NCBI GenBank assembly: GCA_039621445.1
Contig: CP154956.1
Span: 30,386,667-30,450,666 of the forward strand
Length of the DNA: 64,000 bases
Direction: 5' to 3'
From: Euglena gracilis
Taxonomy: Eukaryota; Euglenida; Euglenophyceae; Euglenales
The position numbers and the translations under genes were made by a program. The notes beneath the pieces were generated by a model. It was not told where the DNA came from and did not search any database. It worked only from the letters and a program-made list of their open reading frames with translations. Shown here piece by piece: positions 44,544-56,479 of this stretch (the stretch's first letter is position 1; every line of letters begins with the position of its first letter).

Positions 44544-45660
44544 ATAACACCTGAGTCCACAGTCTGTCTGATTCTCTTTTTTCTTTGACCTCCATTTGAA
44601 GTACTCAAAACCTGTTGTGTATTTCCGTCTCCAATAGTTTTCCAGAGTTTCTTCTAAAAAAAAATGATTTTTCTATGACCAAAAATCTCAACATTTTCAT
44701 CACTCTCACATAAAAGAAAACATTTTTTTACTTGTTCTGCTCATTCTTTGCTCATTTGCATATCCTCTCCAGCAGCTGCAATTCTTCCGTTTGTTTTCAG
44801 CGCGTCCCAAAAAAACGGCTGTGATGTGATGCAATACACGTCCGCCCATCCATGTGTTTTTTTTTCTTCATTTTTTTCATTACATCTGTTCGGATGTTTT
44901 TCCAGAAAGGACAACAAATGTGTTTAAGGTCGACAGATGGACGGATGGATGGACTTACATTTGTGCACGTCACGTGTATGTGGAGCTTCATACCTCCATC
45001 TTTCCTGCTTTTTTGTGTTTACCTGCCGCCAGAGCCACCTCGTCCTGCATTGCAGGGAGAAAGTTGCAGGGCAGCGGGCGGAAAGTCTCGCGAAGTCCAC
45101 CAAAGTCTGGCCCATCTGTCAATCCAGTGCAGGTTACACCCATGCTCTCGCATGCCCATTTGTGAGCCAGGATAAAAGCATGGATGTGCGATGCACAGCT
45201 CATAATGCAGATGGCACATGATATGCAGCCACAATCGCAACCCAGCCACAGAAACACACACCCGATATGCTGAAGTTTGCTGACAATAAAGACTGCGGGA
45301 AATCACTGAGAATTTTCTGCATTATAATAGTTGATCTAAAAAAAAATTCACACTTGAATATAAATTGTGCCAAAGAGCGGAGAAAGAAATCTTGGCGGCA
45401 TGCAACGTCATGGTTACAGGAGGGAGAGTCAAACCACCTCCAGAACCCAAAACAAGTTTACTCCAGCACTTTGCAACAGAGAAGATGAATTTTTGGTGCA
45501 TTTTTTTGACAATTTTTCAAAAAAAGCTTGCAAACATGCGATTTTTGGGATTTCTTGAAGCCCCAAAAATTTAATCCCGGGGGGGACTTTCAATCAATGG
45601 CTCGGGGAGCCATGACCACTGTAACCCCTCCCACCCCGCTGCCCGCCACAGCCCCAAGCG

Positions 45661-45798
45661 GTGCTGGCCGGGTCGCCCGCCCCCCGGCCGCCGTCCTTCA
45701 CCGCCCTGCCCCCCGTGGCCCGCGCCGAGCCCGGCCCCGCCGCGGCGGCCGGCGCCGACGGCCCTCCGGGGGGCTTCAAGTTTGTCGTGGACCTCCCC
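45661..45798 (+). CDS. Candidate exon ending GGFKFVVDLP
   Basis: Ala/Pro-rich open frame (PPVARAEPGPAAAAGADG), then GGFKFVVDLP, and the strong donor CCC|GTATGC. Locally GC-rich like the confirmed exons. It may be an upstream exon of the phosphatase gene; function not recognised. Confidence 0.4.
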
Positions 45799-47420
45799 GT
45801 ATGCCACCGTTGTGGGCCTGGCGGGCGGTCGCCTGTCCGTGCATGGATGCACCCCCCCCCCAAATGAGGTCCTTTTGGCGTTCCAGCCGGCCAGGAGACA
45901 GGCACTTCTTGGGCGAACGATTCCCAGCAGGGGATTTCTTGTGCCAGACCCACCCCAGGGCTCGATATAAGGAGGGCCTATGGGGTTTGGGGGTGTGCCC
46001 CCCCCCCCTCCTGGACCAGAGGGAGGTCCGGACCACCCCCACCCCACCATCCAAGGGGGGTCTGGGCCGACCCCAGGGGGCACCTGGGACCCAAAAAAAA
46101 GTACAAAATTTTCCTTCCGGCACATTGCACCAAAATTTTTTGCATTTTTGACAAATTTTTGCCCAAACAGTGCGCAAAACAACACTTTTGGCGTTTTGGG
46201 GAGTCAAATTTTTTCAGCCTGCGCTTCTCGCCAGCTCGAAAATCGGTCACCTGGACTGCACCACTGTTTAGGTTGGGGGGGTCCGTCCCCCACAGCCCCC
46301 CCTCCTGGACCACAGGGGGGGGGGGTCCGGACCACCCCCACCTGCTCCAACCAGCCAGCACTTTTTACTCCAGCAATTCCCAGCCAGATTGTGAACCCCC
46401 CAGTGGTGGGTCAGAGAGGTAATGGAGTTTTCTGGACCGAAGAAGGGGCGAAAAATGGCTAAGGGTGAACACTTTCGAGGGTTTTCTTGGCCTCAGAATT
46501 TTTTTTGCTGGAAAATCTAACCCACCTGTATTTGGGCTTTTTTGGCCTTTTTCAGGTGCCCCCGCCCCCCACTCCAGGGCTGTACAGGAATCCTCACAAC
46601 CATATGGGTGATGGGGGGGTCCAGGGATGGATGGGAAGCCCTTCGGTATTGAGGTAGGTGGTAGGGGGGGGGGGTCCCGACCCCCCCCCCTAGATGTTGG
46701 GAGGGGGGGTCCGGACCCCCCACCCCCCTCCTTAACAGGTGCCAAAAATAGCAGAAAATTTTCTTCCGGCGCTGTGCGCCGGAAAATGAGCAAAAGCACC
46801 CCTTTTGCTGACTTTTGGACATATTGCCCATTTTTTGATGTGTTGGTGTTTTCCCCCAAAAATGTTCAAAAAATTTCAAAAAATGAGCATTTTTGGATCA
46901 ATTTGCAAAACAAAATCAGGGATTTTTGACCGATTTCGACCCGATTTCTGGTCTTTTGCCCGTTCATGAAATCGAAAAATTTTCGGCCCCCCCTCAGTTT
47001 CGAGGTAGGAAGGGGGGTCCGACCCCCCCCCCTCCGTGTCGGGAGGGGGGTCCCCCCCCCTCAAGGCTTCCCATCCATCCCTGGGGGGGGTGGTGGTCCT
47101 ACCCCCCCCCCCACCAGGCCTCCTTCCGTATTTCCGCGGCGCCGATTTTAGGTCAATTCTCCTTCGGTGCCTTCGGCATCAAAGGAATTTCCTTTCAGTG
47201 GGTGCCCATGGTGAGTGGGGTGGGTCAACCCACGCCCCCCCGCCTCCTGGTTGGGGGGTCCTGCCCCACCCCCTAGGGGGAGAGGGGGGGGTCCAGCCAG
47301 CACCTTTTTTCCAGCCGGCCCGCAGTACCTGCTTAAGAAAGTCGGCTTAAGAAATTCATTCCCTGATTCCCAGCTCTGGGCATGGACCAATGCCAGTCAT
47401 TCGGTGCTGTGTCGTTTCAG

Positions 47421-47491
47421 TATGTTTCCAATTTCATCAATTGGACACCCCGCGATCACAAAGGCTGGCACCGTGTGCAAAACAACACGGG
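47421..47491 (+). CDS. Candidate exon YVSNFINWTPRDHKGW
   Basis: TTTCAG|TATG...GGG|GTGTAG gives an in-frame YVSNFINWTPRDHKGWHRVQ NNTG. Consistent splice sites on both sides, but I recognise no family, and the region is repeat-rich. Confidence 0.25.
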
Positions 47492-47499
47492 GTGTAGTG

Positions 47500-48210
47500 T
47501 GATGGAGAGGTTTGCCATCGGAGGCTCGAGCTCGAACGTTCGAGCTCGAGCATCCTCAAACATTTTTAAGACCGCTCGGGGGGGTGGGGGCTTAAAGAGC
47601 ATCCTCAAACGACATCGAACGAAGTTCGAAGTCAGAAGGTTGTTTTTTGGACCGCAAACAGTTGCATGTGAAAGAAAACAACAAAGGGGTGTTGTTAGGA
47701 ATTTCTTTCTTACTGCATGATAGGCCCACGGAGCATGCTTTCAAGCGTCCTCAAGCGACCTGGAACGACATTCGAGGATGCTCAAAGATATTCGGGGATG
47801 CATCCTCTCACCGTCACCCTGCCTGCAGCTCCCCATCTCCACTCCGCCGCATCGAGTCCAGAAATTGACTGCCGACTGCAAGGTCTCCCCGCGGTGTGTC
47901 CCTGTCACTGGGATCGCTGCTTGGATTCCCTCGACCCTCTGCATGGGCGCCCCCACACGCATTCATGAATGTCAAATAAACAGTGGTTTGGTAGCTGGCC
48001 CGAAATGCAAATGCAGGTGCTGCTGGGACAAGGGCATTTGAGGATCGGCAGGACACCTGCCTCAAAAAGAGACTCCTTTTTGGATGCCCTTGCCATTTTG
48101 GAGGGATTGGCAGATATTTGGTAAGCACACCAACATCCAAAAGCTCATGAAGACAAATTTGGGTCGAAGATCGATTTTTTCATCGTCGTCGTCATCGTCG
48201 TCGTCGTCAT

Positions 48211-48243
<33 letters not shown>

Positions 48244-49150
48244 TCATCATAACAATAACAATAACAATAGCAATAGCAATAGCAATAACCACAATAATAA
48301 TAACAATAATAATACCTACCCCCCCCCCCGGGAAACTGTCACCTGACAGGTTGGCCAGTACCGGGTACCCTGACAACTTCCTATCATGACAGGTTGGCCG
48401 GTACCGGGGACCCTGACAGTTTCCCGGGAGGGACCCTGACAGTTTCCCAATAGGGCATTTCAAGGGAAAGTCAATGAAAAATGACCCTGACAGGTTGGCC
48501 GGTACCAGGGACTCTGACAACTTCCTATACTGACAGGTTGGCCGGTACCGGGGACCCTGACAGTTTCCCGGGCGGGACCCTGACAGGTCTTCGGGCATGA
48601 CAGTTTCCCGGGGGGGGGGGGTAGGTAATAACAGTAGTAGTAATGGTAATAAGGTGGTGGTGGTGGTGGTGGTGGTGGTGATGATGATGATGATGATGTT
48701 AATAATGATGATGCTGATGATGATGATGATGATTGTGATGATGATGACGATGATGATTGTGATGATGATGACGACGACGACGACGATGATGATAGTTTTG
48801 GGGTGATTTTTGCAGATTCAATTTTTGCTACTGGGTTCAACCCAGGTCAGGCCTAGTTCCAGCTCTGGGACTCCTAGGAGGGGGAGCGGGGGATCAGACA
48901 GCAGCCCTATGCGGGGGGGGGGGGGGGGCAGCCAGCAGCCTTTTTTCAGCCAGTCCAAATTTTCCAGCCTCTGAGCAGGACCTTCCCAAGTTCATCAAAC
49001 CTTGGGGGCCTCTGCTGGGCAGTCTGCAGGTGACCTTCAAGCCGCTCCATTTTCTCATTCTTTCATGGAGGCCAGAATCGACAGAAATTAATGAGCCGCA
49101 CCTTCTGCCGGTGCTTCCCTCGGTTGAAGGTCTACACTAATCTGGGCCGT
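47500..49150. other. Region with no recognised gene
   Basis: Holds a fragment of the GAGCATCC palindrome family, trinucleotide tracts and CCCGGGAAACTGTC / GACAGTTTCCCGGG inverted units (48325-48620). The same GGGAAACTGTC motif recurs at 10700, 28200 and 29030, marking another dispersed family. Confidence 0.5.
48178..48312. repeat. Trinucleotide tract (TCG)n-(CAG)n-(AACAAT)n
   Basis: Sequential ATCGTCGTC, CAGCAGCAG and AATAACAAT runs. A related ATG/ACG-rich tract with GGTGGTGGT occurs at 48650-48792. Between them lie five copies of GACAGGTTGGCCGGTACC-type sequence. Confidence 0.85.
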
Positions 49151-50339
49151 GTTTCCCTGTTTAACTGCGGTTTCTTTAATTCCTTTGAACCACAGCAGTA
49201 GAATCTCCCCACGCCGATGTTTTTTTTTTGGAGAAAAGATGGTTCCCTTGCCTGCAATATCAGGTCGAATCGCCCCGACCCATCCCGTGGCCCATCGTGC
49301 CCCATCCCTGCCCCGTCGGTCGGGGGGGGGGTCGGCGTGGCCACCAACGTTGTCATTCGACCACAGCCGGCCGGTGGCGGCGGCCGCGCCGGCCGTGTCG
49401 CAGTCACGCATCGTGTGGGCCGACGCCGGGGCGGCAGCAGCGGCGGCGGCGGATGCCATCCAGTGCGTGTCGCCCGCTGTTCCGGGGCAGTCTACCCAAC
49501 CGGCGGTTGGGAGGATGGCAAATGACAGGAGACGACCCTTCCCCGGGGTTGGGAAACCGAAGCCTGCCGTAAACGTGGAAGGAAACCATTTTTTTCTGAT
49601 TTTGTATCAGCGGAGGGGTGGGGGTCCTCTGACTGGGACAATCCCAGAGTTGTCTCTTTCCTTTGGCTGGAGACAGATGGTGTGATCCTAATTTGATCAA
49701 GATGTTCTTTTGGGCCGAAATTGAAAGAGAAGTTTGCACCTAATGTGACGCCATCATAGAGGGCCAAATTAGAAATTTGCATCGATGACACCCCAAGAAT
49801 GACACCCCGGGGACCCTCTCCTCTCCCAGGGCTCGCCTGCCGCCTGATGTTCAAACTTATATGCAGGAGGTTCAGTACCAGCGTATGGCGTGCCTCCCCT
49901 GTCCGTTTGTGTGTTATGTTTGGGTTAGCGACGGTTGAGTGAGCCACTGCCGGGCTCTGGGGTTAAGCTTCGTTTTAAGGAAGGTCGGGGGGAGCATGAG
50001 CAGGGAGGGTGGGACATTTCGACCCACTTGGGGTGGGTAGTGCTATGGCACACCTCCCCCCCCCCCCGACGCCGTTGGCACCAAGGCCCAAAAAAATGGC
50101 TATTTTCAGGCACAGGGAACCAAAACCAACCCCCCTTGGCAAGCGCACCTGCTATGGGCATGCACCCCATTGCACAGTGCCCCTTGGGTTTGGTTACAAG
50201 AAGCCTCCCTGGGGCTCTGGGGTAGGAATTGCCCGGCGTCCGCCCAACAGCCCAAGTAAATTGAGTGCATCAGGCTGTAAACGTGTAGGTCCACCCAGTC
50301 CCTCCCTGTGTTTTGCCCCCCCGCCCCCCCCCCACGCAG

Positions 50340-50444
50340 CACACGAGGTGGTTTGTGCAGCGACCCCTGCTGATGAAGCTAATTACTTCGCCAACGGTTC
50401 CCCCCTCTGCCTTTGCCTCTTTCCCTGCCCCTGGTGCATCCAAC
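50340..50444 (+). CDS. Candidate exon with GTATGC donor
   Basis: Bounded by CACGCAG and AAC|GTATGC. Two frames are open: HEVVCAATPADEANYFANGS and LLMKLITSPTVPPSAFASF. I cannot choose between them, so this is only a likely exon position. Confidence 0.3.
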
Positions 50445-50491
50445 GTATGCATGCATTATATGTGTGCTCCTATTGTGGGTGCGTGTGGTGT

Positions 50492-50546
<55 letters not shown>

Positions 50547-51324
50547 TTGTGTGTGTGCGCAGTTTCCAAAAAAAAGAGATGTAGCAGCATATTACCCACC
50601 CACCACCTGCCCTAATGCCGAGACTTGGTAACCCAGGTTTACCGAAGCCGCGGGACCTTGAGGCCACATGGAATTTTCAAGTCATGGCGTTGTGCCCGCG
50701 CCATGCATCCCCCACACAGAAAAGTGGGAAGAGGGTGGGTGGCAAGAGCGCACTGGGTGTAGACCCACCCACGGGAACGACACCAACCACCCACGGTGAG
50801 TGTATGCACCCTCAGCGCTGGAATTACGCCAGAGTTGCTCACCCAGCAAGGGGGGAGCAACAAACAAGCACTGGTGCAAGGGGTCCCTGGCCACTCACCA
50901 CACAACAAATAGGGCCAGAAGCGAAGTTAGTGCCAGCCATGAACCGACGAGAAGCTTTAGTGCAACTAAGGGGGGGTCCAGCCATCACCTTTTTCCATCT
51001 GGCTGGCTTGACCCACTGTGTCCCTACCTACCCCCCTATGTAAAACCTCATTCCCACCTTGGTGCATGGCACCGGAGGATTTTTTTTTCCAGCCGGGGTC
51101 CCCAGGACCCTCCCAGGGAGGGGAGCTAGCGGCATTTCCCAGTGTCTAGCAAAATGGCTAGCCAGTGGACCCCCCTGGGGTCCTCAACAAAAGCCTGGTG
51201 ACAGGTTTCTGTCTTGGAGGGTCCCAAACGGACCAAGACTGGGTGAAAATGGGTTCGATTGCCCCAGATTTTCAGTCAGAATATTCTTTGCATAATTTTG
51301 TTTATGTATAATTATATATGTTGT

Positions 51325-51612
51325 GTGTATTATATTGTATTGTATTGTATTGTATTGTATTGTATTGTATTGTATTGTATTGTATTGTATTGTATTGTAT
51401 TGTATTGTATTGTATTGTATTGTATTGTATTGTATCTATTGTATTATATATATTATATGATATCATATTATATGATGTTAGATGATATGACTGATATGAT
51501 ATGATATTATATTATATTATATTATATTATATTATATTATATTATATTATATTATATTATATATATTATATTATATTATGTTATATTATATTATATTATA
51601 TTATATTATATA
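51325..51612. repeat. (TATTG)n then (TATTA)n pentanucleotide tracts
   Basis: About 23 perfect TGTAT units (51328-51436) followed by about 20 TATTA units (51505-51605) with a short ATATGAT transition. One A/G difference separates the two arrays. Confidence 0.9.
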
Positions 51613-51888
51613 TTGTTTATATGTAATTTTGTTTAATTTTTCTGGTTTTTTTTGCAGTTTTCAATTTTGCCTGGTGCTTTTCAACCCTGGGTGGACCATT
51701 TGAACCGGGGAAGGGGGGCTGGTCAGCAGCCAGATATTTTTAAGTTTGGTGCCCAGGGGCACGGGGAACGCCCCCCCCCCCCAATAAAACCTCTGTGCAG
51801 CCCCATTCCAGCCAGCCCAAGTTTTCCAGCCTCCGAGCTGACCGCCCCCCGGGAGGGCTGTCAAGCGACACCCTGCTGCCACCCACAG

Positions 51889-51973
51889 CCGCCAACAGGG
51901 AAGATCAGGAAGAAATCGAGCGGTGGGTCCGGCGGGTGTACGATATCGTGAAGACGTCCTACAAGACGGAAAC
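51889..51973 (+). CDS. DSP upstream exon: charged helix
   Basis: ANREDQEEIERWVRRVYDIV, then KTSYKTET. Acceptor CACAG; donor AC|GTTTGT. The phase joins the next exon as T|PAELL. Confidence 0.7.
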
Positions 51974-52850
51974 GTTTGTCCCTTTTGTTCATGTTGCATA
52001 GGGCCACCTTTTGACCCGAAGCGTTCCGGCGCCCAGGGATTTGTTTCCCGTGGCAGTCTGCACGGGTCACCATTTTCGGAGACTGAGTTCCAGCTTCAAG
52101 TTGTGAAATGGGGTCGTAGGCCGTGCCACCAGCATTTTCTGAGCCAATTTGTAGAAGGTTTGATTCGGCACCTGCACCTTGCAGTCGGCATTCGTTGGGA
52201 TCGCTGAGGGGGTAGTGTCAAAGGAAGTTCAGGTACACCGCACGAGCCTGCGCAAGGGTTGGAGTCTCGGTGCATTGGGTCGGCTTGAGGTGTGGGCGGG
52301 GATGAAGAGGTTTGGGGGCAGGCTTCTTTTTAAGTCAGAAGACCCCCCCCGGGGGGGGGGGGTCCCGCGCCGGAGGCGCCGGGTATACATTTTCGAAATT
52401 TGAAAATTTTTGAAATTTGCCTTTAACGGGCCTGATTTTGGGGGGGTCCCCCCCGGGGGGGGGTCCCGCGCCACCCTGGGTGGGTGGGGGGGACCCCCCC
52501 TTCCCCCCCCCCCCGGGTCTTAAAAAGAAGCCTGGTTGGGGGGGGGGTTGTCTGCAGTGTTCCCCTGAGGCGGTGGGGGAGACCGGCCATGGCCAACCAC
52601 ATGTGACCGACCTCCGCAATGGAAACACAAGGCCGTCGCCCCCCCCCCCCAGGCTGCAGCGGCCCGCGGAGCTGCTCTCCTTCCTCTACCTGGGGGACGT
52701 CACCCACGCGAGGGCCCTCCCGCTGTTGACCGCCATGGGCATCTCCGCCGTCCTGAACTGTGCCCCAGGTCCCCCCCCCCCACTGGGGTTGGGGTGCATG
52801 CATTGTATTGGGTGATGGGTGTGAGTGCCTTCGTGATTGATCTGTATGTA

Positions 52851-52935
<85 letters not shown>

Positions 52936-55489
52936 ATTTGGTCTCTGTCCAGCAGCTCGCGGCAATCTCAACAACACCCGAAAAGTGATATCGCCCAAAA
53001 TAGAGATGTTTTGAATTGGCCCGTGCACATTTCGTCATCTGCTTTTTGCTTTCTGTTGTTGAAGGGTTGTTTTGAAAACGAGAGCTGCTTGTTTTTGGAA
53101 TTGAAAGAAGTTTAATGCCAGCCAGTGGCAGGAAAGTATTATCGCCAGCAACGTATGAATTTTTGTTGTCACAACAGGAACAACAATATTTGTTGCACTC
53201 AATTATAGGTGTTACCCAAGATGATGATTTTCCTGCTTTTTTCAGGCAGTAAAAATTTTGATTGTACAAGAAAGAAGCTGGGCATTGGCAAGCAGCTGTT
53301 TGAAATCATCCTCTTGATGGAATTGTTTAGAGAATCGTTCTCAGATATTTTTTTGAGTTTGTTGACCTGGGGGTGACCTGGAGAGGGTCCCCCAGGCCGG
53401 GGGGGAGGAGTGGTCAGGTCGAGTGGGTACCGCGCCAGAGGTTGTGTTTTCCTCTGTTTTTTGGCATGAAGTACCAAAAATTTTGGACTCCAGAATCGAC
53501 CCCCCTAAAAATGGGTTCCCTCGAGCCCAGGATGTTTGGGAATCCCCGCAACCCTATGGGTGGTGGGTGGGGGGGGGGGGTCGATCCCCCCCATCCTGGT
53601 GGTCCGACCACCAGGGGGGGGGGGGGTCCGACCCCCCCCCCCAACCAGCCAGCCGAATTTGCGGGGGCGCCGATTTTACAGGTCAAGATTTTCCTCGGTG
53701 CCGAGGGAAAATACTTTGCGTAGGTGCCATGGTGGGTGGGGGGAGTCGACCACCTCCCCCCACCTGGGTGGGGGTCCGACCCGCCCCCCATCAGACCTCT
53801 CTGTACAGCCCTGCCTGAGCCCCCCCCCCCCCAGGGGGTGGGTGGGTCCGCTCTCCCCCCAGGTCCCAAAAAAATCTCGTTGAACATGGGCAATTCTCTG
53901 ATTCCACGTTTCCAAGAGCATTTTTTGCATCATCACATCCAATTGGATTTTTTTTAATAATATTTTTCGCCTTTTTGGGGCAAAATGTGGGGGTTTTGTT
54001 CCGCCCACGGGCTGTCATAGCCCAAGTCCACCCTCTAACTGGTGATGCTTTTTAAGCTCCTGTCTCAATACCAGATAAAGAAGGTCTGATGGGGTGTAAT
54101 ACTCATAAGTTAACCACACAGTGGACCACGCGTTTTTTGCCTCGGATCAAATCCCCCCGAATGATGTGGCCGGGACCACACCCCTGTTCAAATCCCAGCA
54201 AATCCCGAAAAATCCCGACAGCAGCAGCAAATCCCCAAGTGTCTGGAGGTATTTGTGCCCACCCCTCTCTCCCCCCCTTCTGCAGGGATGACATACACCA
54301 CGCAGGACCACTACCCGCCCCACTTCCTCTTCCACGCCGTCCACGCCGAGGACACGCTGGACTACCGGTTGCTGGCCCGGCACTTGGACGAGGCGTGCCA
54401 CGCCATCGAGCAAGCCCGCCTGATGGGCCGCCGGATCCTCGTCCACTGCTTTGCCGGTGTGCCCAAGCTGGCCAGGTTGGGTTCCCACCATGGGGTGGGG
54501 CCTCCTTCACAGACACCCTGAACGCAGACACACGGGCAGACGGTGTATTCAACAGTGCAACTCTTACTGCAGCCGCCGTACACATTTCACACCTCTGCCA
54601 CTCGCTCACTGGTTCATTTGCAAACACAAACCCATGGCCATTTTTCAGCAGTTCTTAGTCACCTCTTTTTGGGGCAGCGTTGTGCTGAAGTTGTTCGCGG
54701 GAATCTCCTGCATCGCCGGCCAACGCCCTCACAGGCATCAACCGCAGCGCCACGCTGTGCATTGCGTACCTCATGGTGCACCTCCGCTGGCCCCTGCTGG
54801 CCGCGGTGCGGCACGTGTACCAGGCCCGAGCAGGCTCGGCCCCGGTTGGCGCAGTGCCCCTTCCTTCGATGCAAGTTGGGCTGCCGGTTGCAGAGTGTTC
54901 AGCAGCCCTAAGCTCTTGGACCGGGCCAAGTTAAGCTATCGGATGGATCAAGAAGTTAAGTCGGGGGCTGTGTCGTTGTTCTTTTTTTTCCGGTGAATCC
55001 TGCTTATCTGTAGAAATGCCCCCCCCCCCTCCCAACTTATGTTTGGAGAGGGTGTGCCATATTTCACATTTTGGGGGGTCCCTCGGGGAGAACGAACCTC
55101 CCACTGGGGGCCGTCAGCTGAGGATCGCCTTGGCATTCTTCGCCGGCGAACAGGGGCGGGGCAACGCCCACACAAGGGTTGTCCGCCGCCTCCCTCGGTC
55201 ACCCATCCGCCGGCCACCCACCCGGTCGGGTGCCCCCCCCCCCCAACGCGGCCCGCCCTGGGCCCGGCCCATCATCCTCACCAACCGGGGCTTCATGGCG
55301 GAGCTGGTGCGGCTCGCCAAGGCCCGGGGGCTGCTGGACGACCCCCCGGCCCGCCCAGGGCGCCCCCCCACCCCCGACCGCTTCCCAAACGCGGCTCCGG
55401 CGCAAACACCTGGCGTGCTCACGGTTACCGTTCCGTGCTGCGGGGGTGGCATTGGAAGCGGTTTTTTTTGTCAAGCCCGACCCCGGTGA
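51889..55489 (+). CDS. Dual-specificity protein phosphatase, five exons (5' part incomplete)
   Basis: Spliced gene for a cysteine-dependent dual-specificity phosphatase, which removes phosphate from Tyr and Ser/Thr. Domain in order: PAELLSFLYLGDVTHA, GISAVLNCAPG, the general-acid region with HAVHAEDTLDYRLLARHLDE, the P-loop VHCFAGINRSATL (HCxxGxxRS with catalytic Cys and Arg), IAYLMVHLRWPLLAAVRHVY, and PIILTNRGFMAELVR. Length and spacing are normal for the compact DSP fold. The upstream exon adds a charged helix, and the protein may begin further upstream (candidate exons from 45.7 kb). Introns are a mix of GT-AG and CAG/CTG types. Substrate cannot be predicted; active-site residues are intact. 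Confidence 0.92.
52319..52534. mobile_element. Miniature transposon, same family as polA intron 22
   Basis: 216 bp with perfect 16-bp inverted termini CAGGCTTCTTTTTAAG/CTTAAAAAGAAGCCTG and flanking 8-mers TTTGGGGG and GTTGGGGG (7/8 identical). Lies in the intron before the first DSP-domain exon. Confidence 0.85.
52662..52768 (+). CDS. DSP exon: FLYLGDV
   Basis: PAELLSFLYLGDVTHARALP, then LLTAMGISAVLNCAP. Typical DSP opening strand and helix. Acceptor CTGCAGCG|G (CTG at -8); canonical donor CCAG|GTCCCC. Confidence 0.93.
53528..53813. mobile_element. Second CAGGG...CCCTG miniature family, copy 1
   Basis: Starts CAGGATGTTTGGGAATCC and ends CTCTGTACAGCCCTG, flanked by CTCGAGCC and CCTGAGCC (6/8). 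Interior of alternating poly-G/poly-C with GTCGACC blocks. Lies within a DSP intron. Confidence 0.7.
54286..54456 (+). CDS. DSP exon: general-acid loop to catalytic Cys
   Basis: GMTYTTQDHYPPHFLFHAVH, then AEDTLDYRLLARHLDEACHA and IEQARLMGRRILVHCFAG. Canonical TGCAG and GCCG|GTGTGC. The catalytic Cys is three codons before the exon end. Confidence 0.95.
54735..54827 (+). CDS. DSP exon: second half of the P-loop
   Basis: GINRSATLCIAYLMVHLRWP, then LLAAVRHVYQA. Supplies the catalytic Arg of HCFAGINRS. Donor GCCC|GAGCAG (CAG at +4), inside a GGCCCG direct repeat shared with the next exon. Confidence 0.95.
55266..55489 (+). CDS. DSP last exon
   Basis: PIILTNRGFMAELVRLAKAR, then GLLDDP completes the DSP fold (RPxIxPNxGFxxQL type). 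Acceptor CTGGGCCC|GG. The frame continues through a Pro-rich tail to TGA at 55489; a splice at GCCCAG near 55355 is also possible, so the tail is uncertain. Confidence 0.8.
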
Positions 55490-55704
55490 TGGCTTTTGCA
55501 GATTGTTTCGTTGGCAAAGGCGCGGCAAAGTGGTGCTGAGAGCAGTGGCTTCCAAGCGAAAGGCCCATCCGACCGATCCGGGGCGTCGTCCTGGGGTTGT
55601 CCGCCCCCAGAGCTGGCATGGCCTTTTGCAGGCTTCGCCCGGGCGTGACCCACGTCCCCGGCCACTCAGGGTGGGCGGAATACCCAACATAAATGTGCGC
55701 ATGG

Positions 55705-55739
55705 GTTTGTGTGTGTGTGTGTTTGTGTGTTTGTTGTGT

Positions 55740-55770
<31 letters not shown>

Positions 55771-55860
55771 TGTATGTTGTGTTGTGTGTGTGTGTGTGTG
55801 TGTGTGCGTGTGTGTGGGTGGGTGGGTGGGTGGGTGGGTGGGTGGGTGGGTGGGTGTGCG
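55705..55860. repeat. (GT)n then (GGGT)n microsatellite
   Basis: Same GT-to-GGGT order as at 33629-33790 and 18943-19018; just 3' of the DSP gene. Confidence 0.85.
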
Positions 55861-55891
55861 CCCACGACCATCATACCATATCATGTCAGGG

Positions 55892-56321
55892 GTTTTCTTA
55901 AGCCGGAGGGGACCCTACCACCAGGGGGGGGGGGTGTCCAGCCAGCCGGCACCTTTTTTCCAGCCAACCTCCCAGCCGAGCTCAGGTCCCCCCCCCCCCC
56001 GGGGCTCTGCTGAATAAAGTTCGCTGGACCGAAAAAAATTTTCGGCGCAAAGCCCCGAAAATTTTTGGAAAAGACTGGTCAAAAATGGCCAAAAAAATGT
56101 CATTTTTGGTTCGTTTTGGGTTTTTCGCTCCAAATTTTGGCTGGAAAATGCCAACAGAGCTGGATTTGGGCTTTTTGGGGGCATTTTTTTTGGGTACCCG
56201 GCAGGTCCAGCTCCCAGCCAGGTGGACCCCCCCCTGGACCCCCCTGAATCCCCACCCCTTGGGGGGTCCAGTAAAACCTTTTTCCAGCAGGCCCGCGGAC
56301 CCCTTAAGGAAACCCCTGGAG
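55892..56321. mobile_element. Large copy of the AGGGGTTTTCTTAAG family
   Basis: Ends CAGGGGTTTTCTTAAG and CTTAAGGAAACCCCTG (15/16 inverted), with an interior very like 27065-27443 (same order of GTCCAGC, TTTTGGCTG, CCCAGC blocks). No matching 8-bp flank is visible, because a (GT)n run abuts the right side. Confidence 0.75.
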
Positions 56322-56327
56322 TGTGTT

Positions 56328-56477
<150 letters not shown>

Positions 56478-56479
56478 AG

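Noticed and set aside
47130-47220. Apparent exon FGAFGIKGISFQWVPM with strong GTGAGT donor
   Set aside because: The same GGCGCCGATTTTA...GGTGCC...GTGCCCATGGTG layout recurs in the element at 53660-53740, so it is repeat sequence.
49088-49459. Minus-strand Ala-rich frame starting MASAAAAAAAPAS
   Set aside because: The plus-strand frame of the same GC-rich stretch is equally open; composition alone cannot decide the strand.
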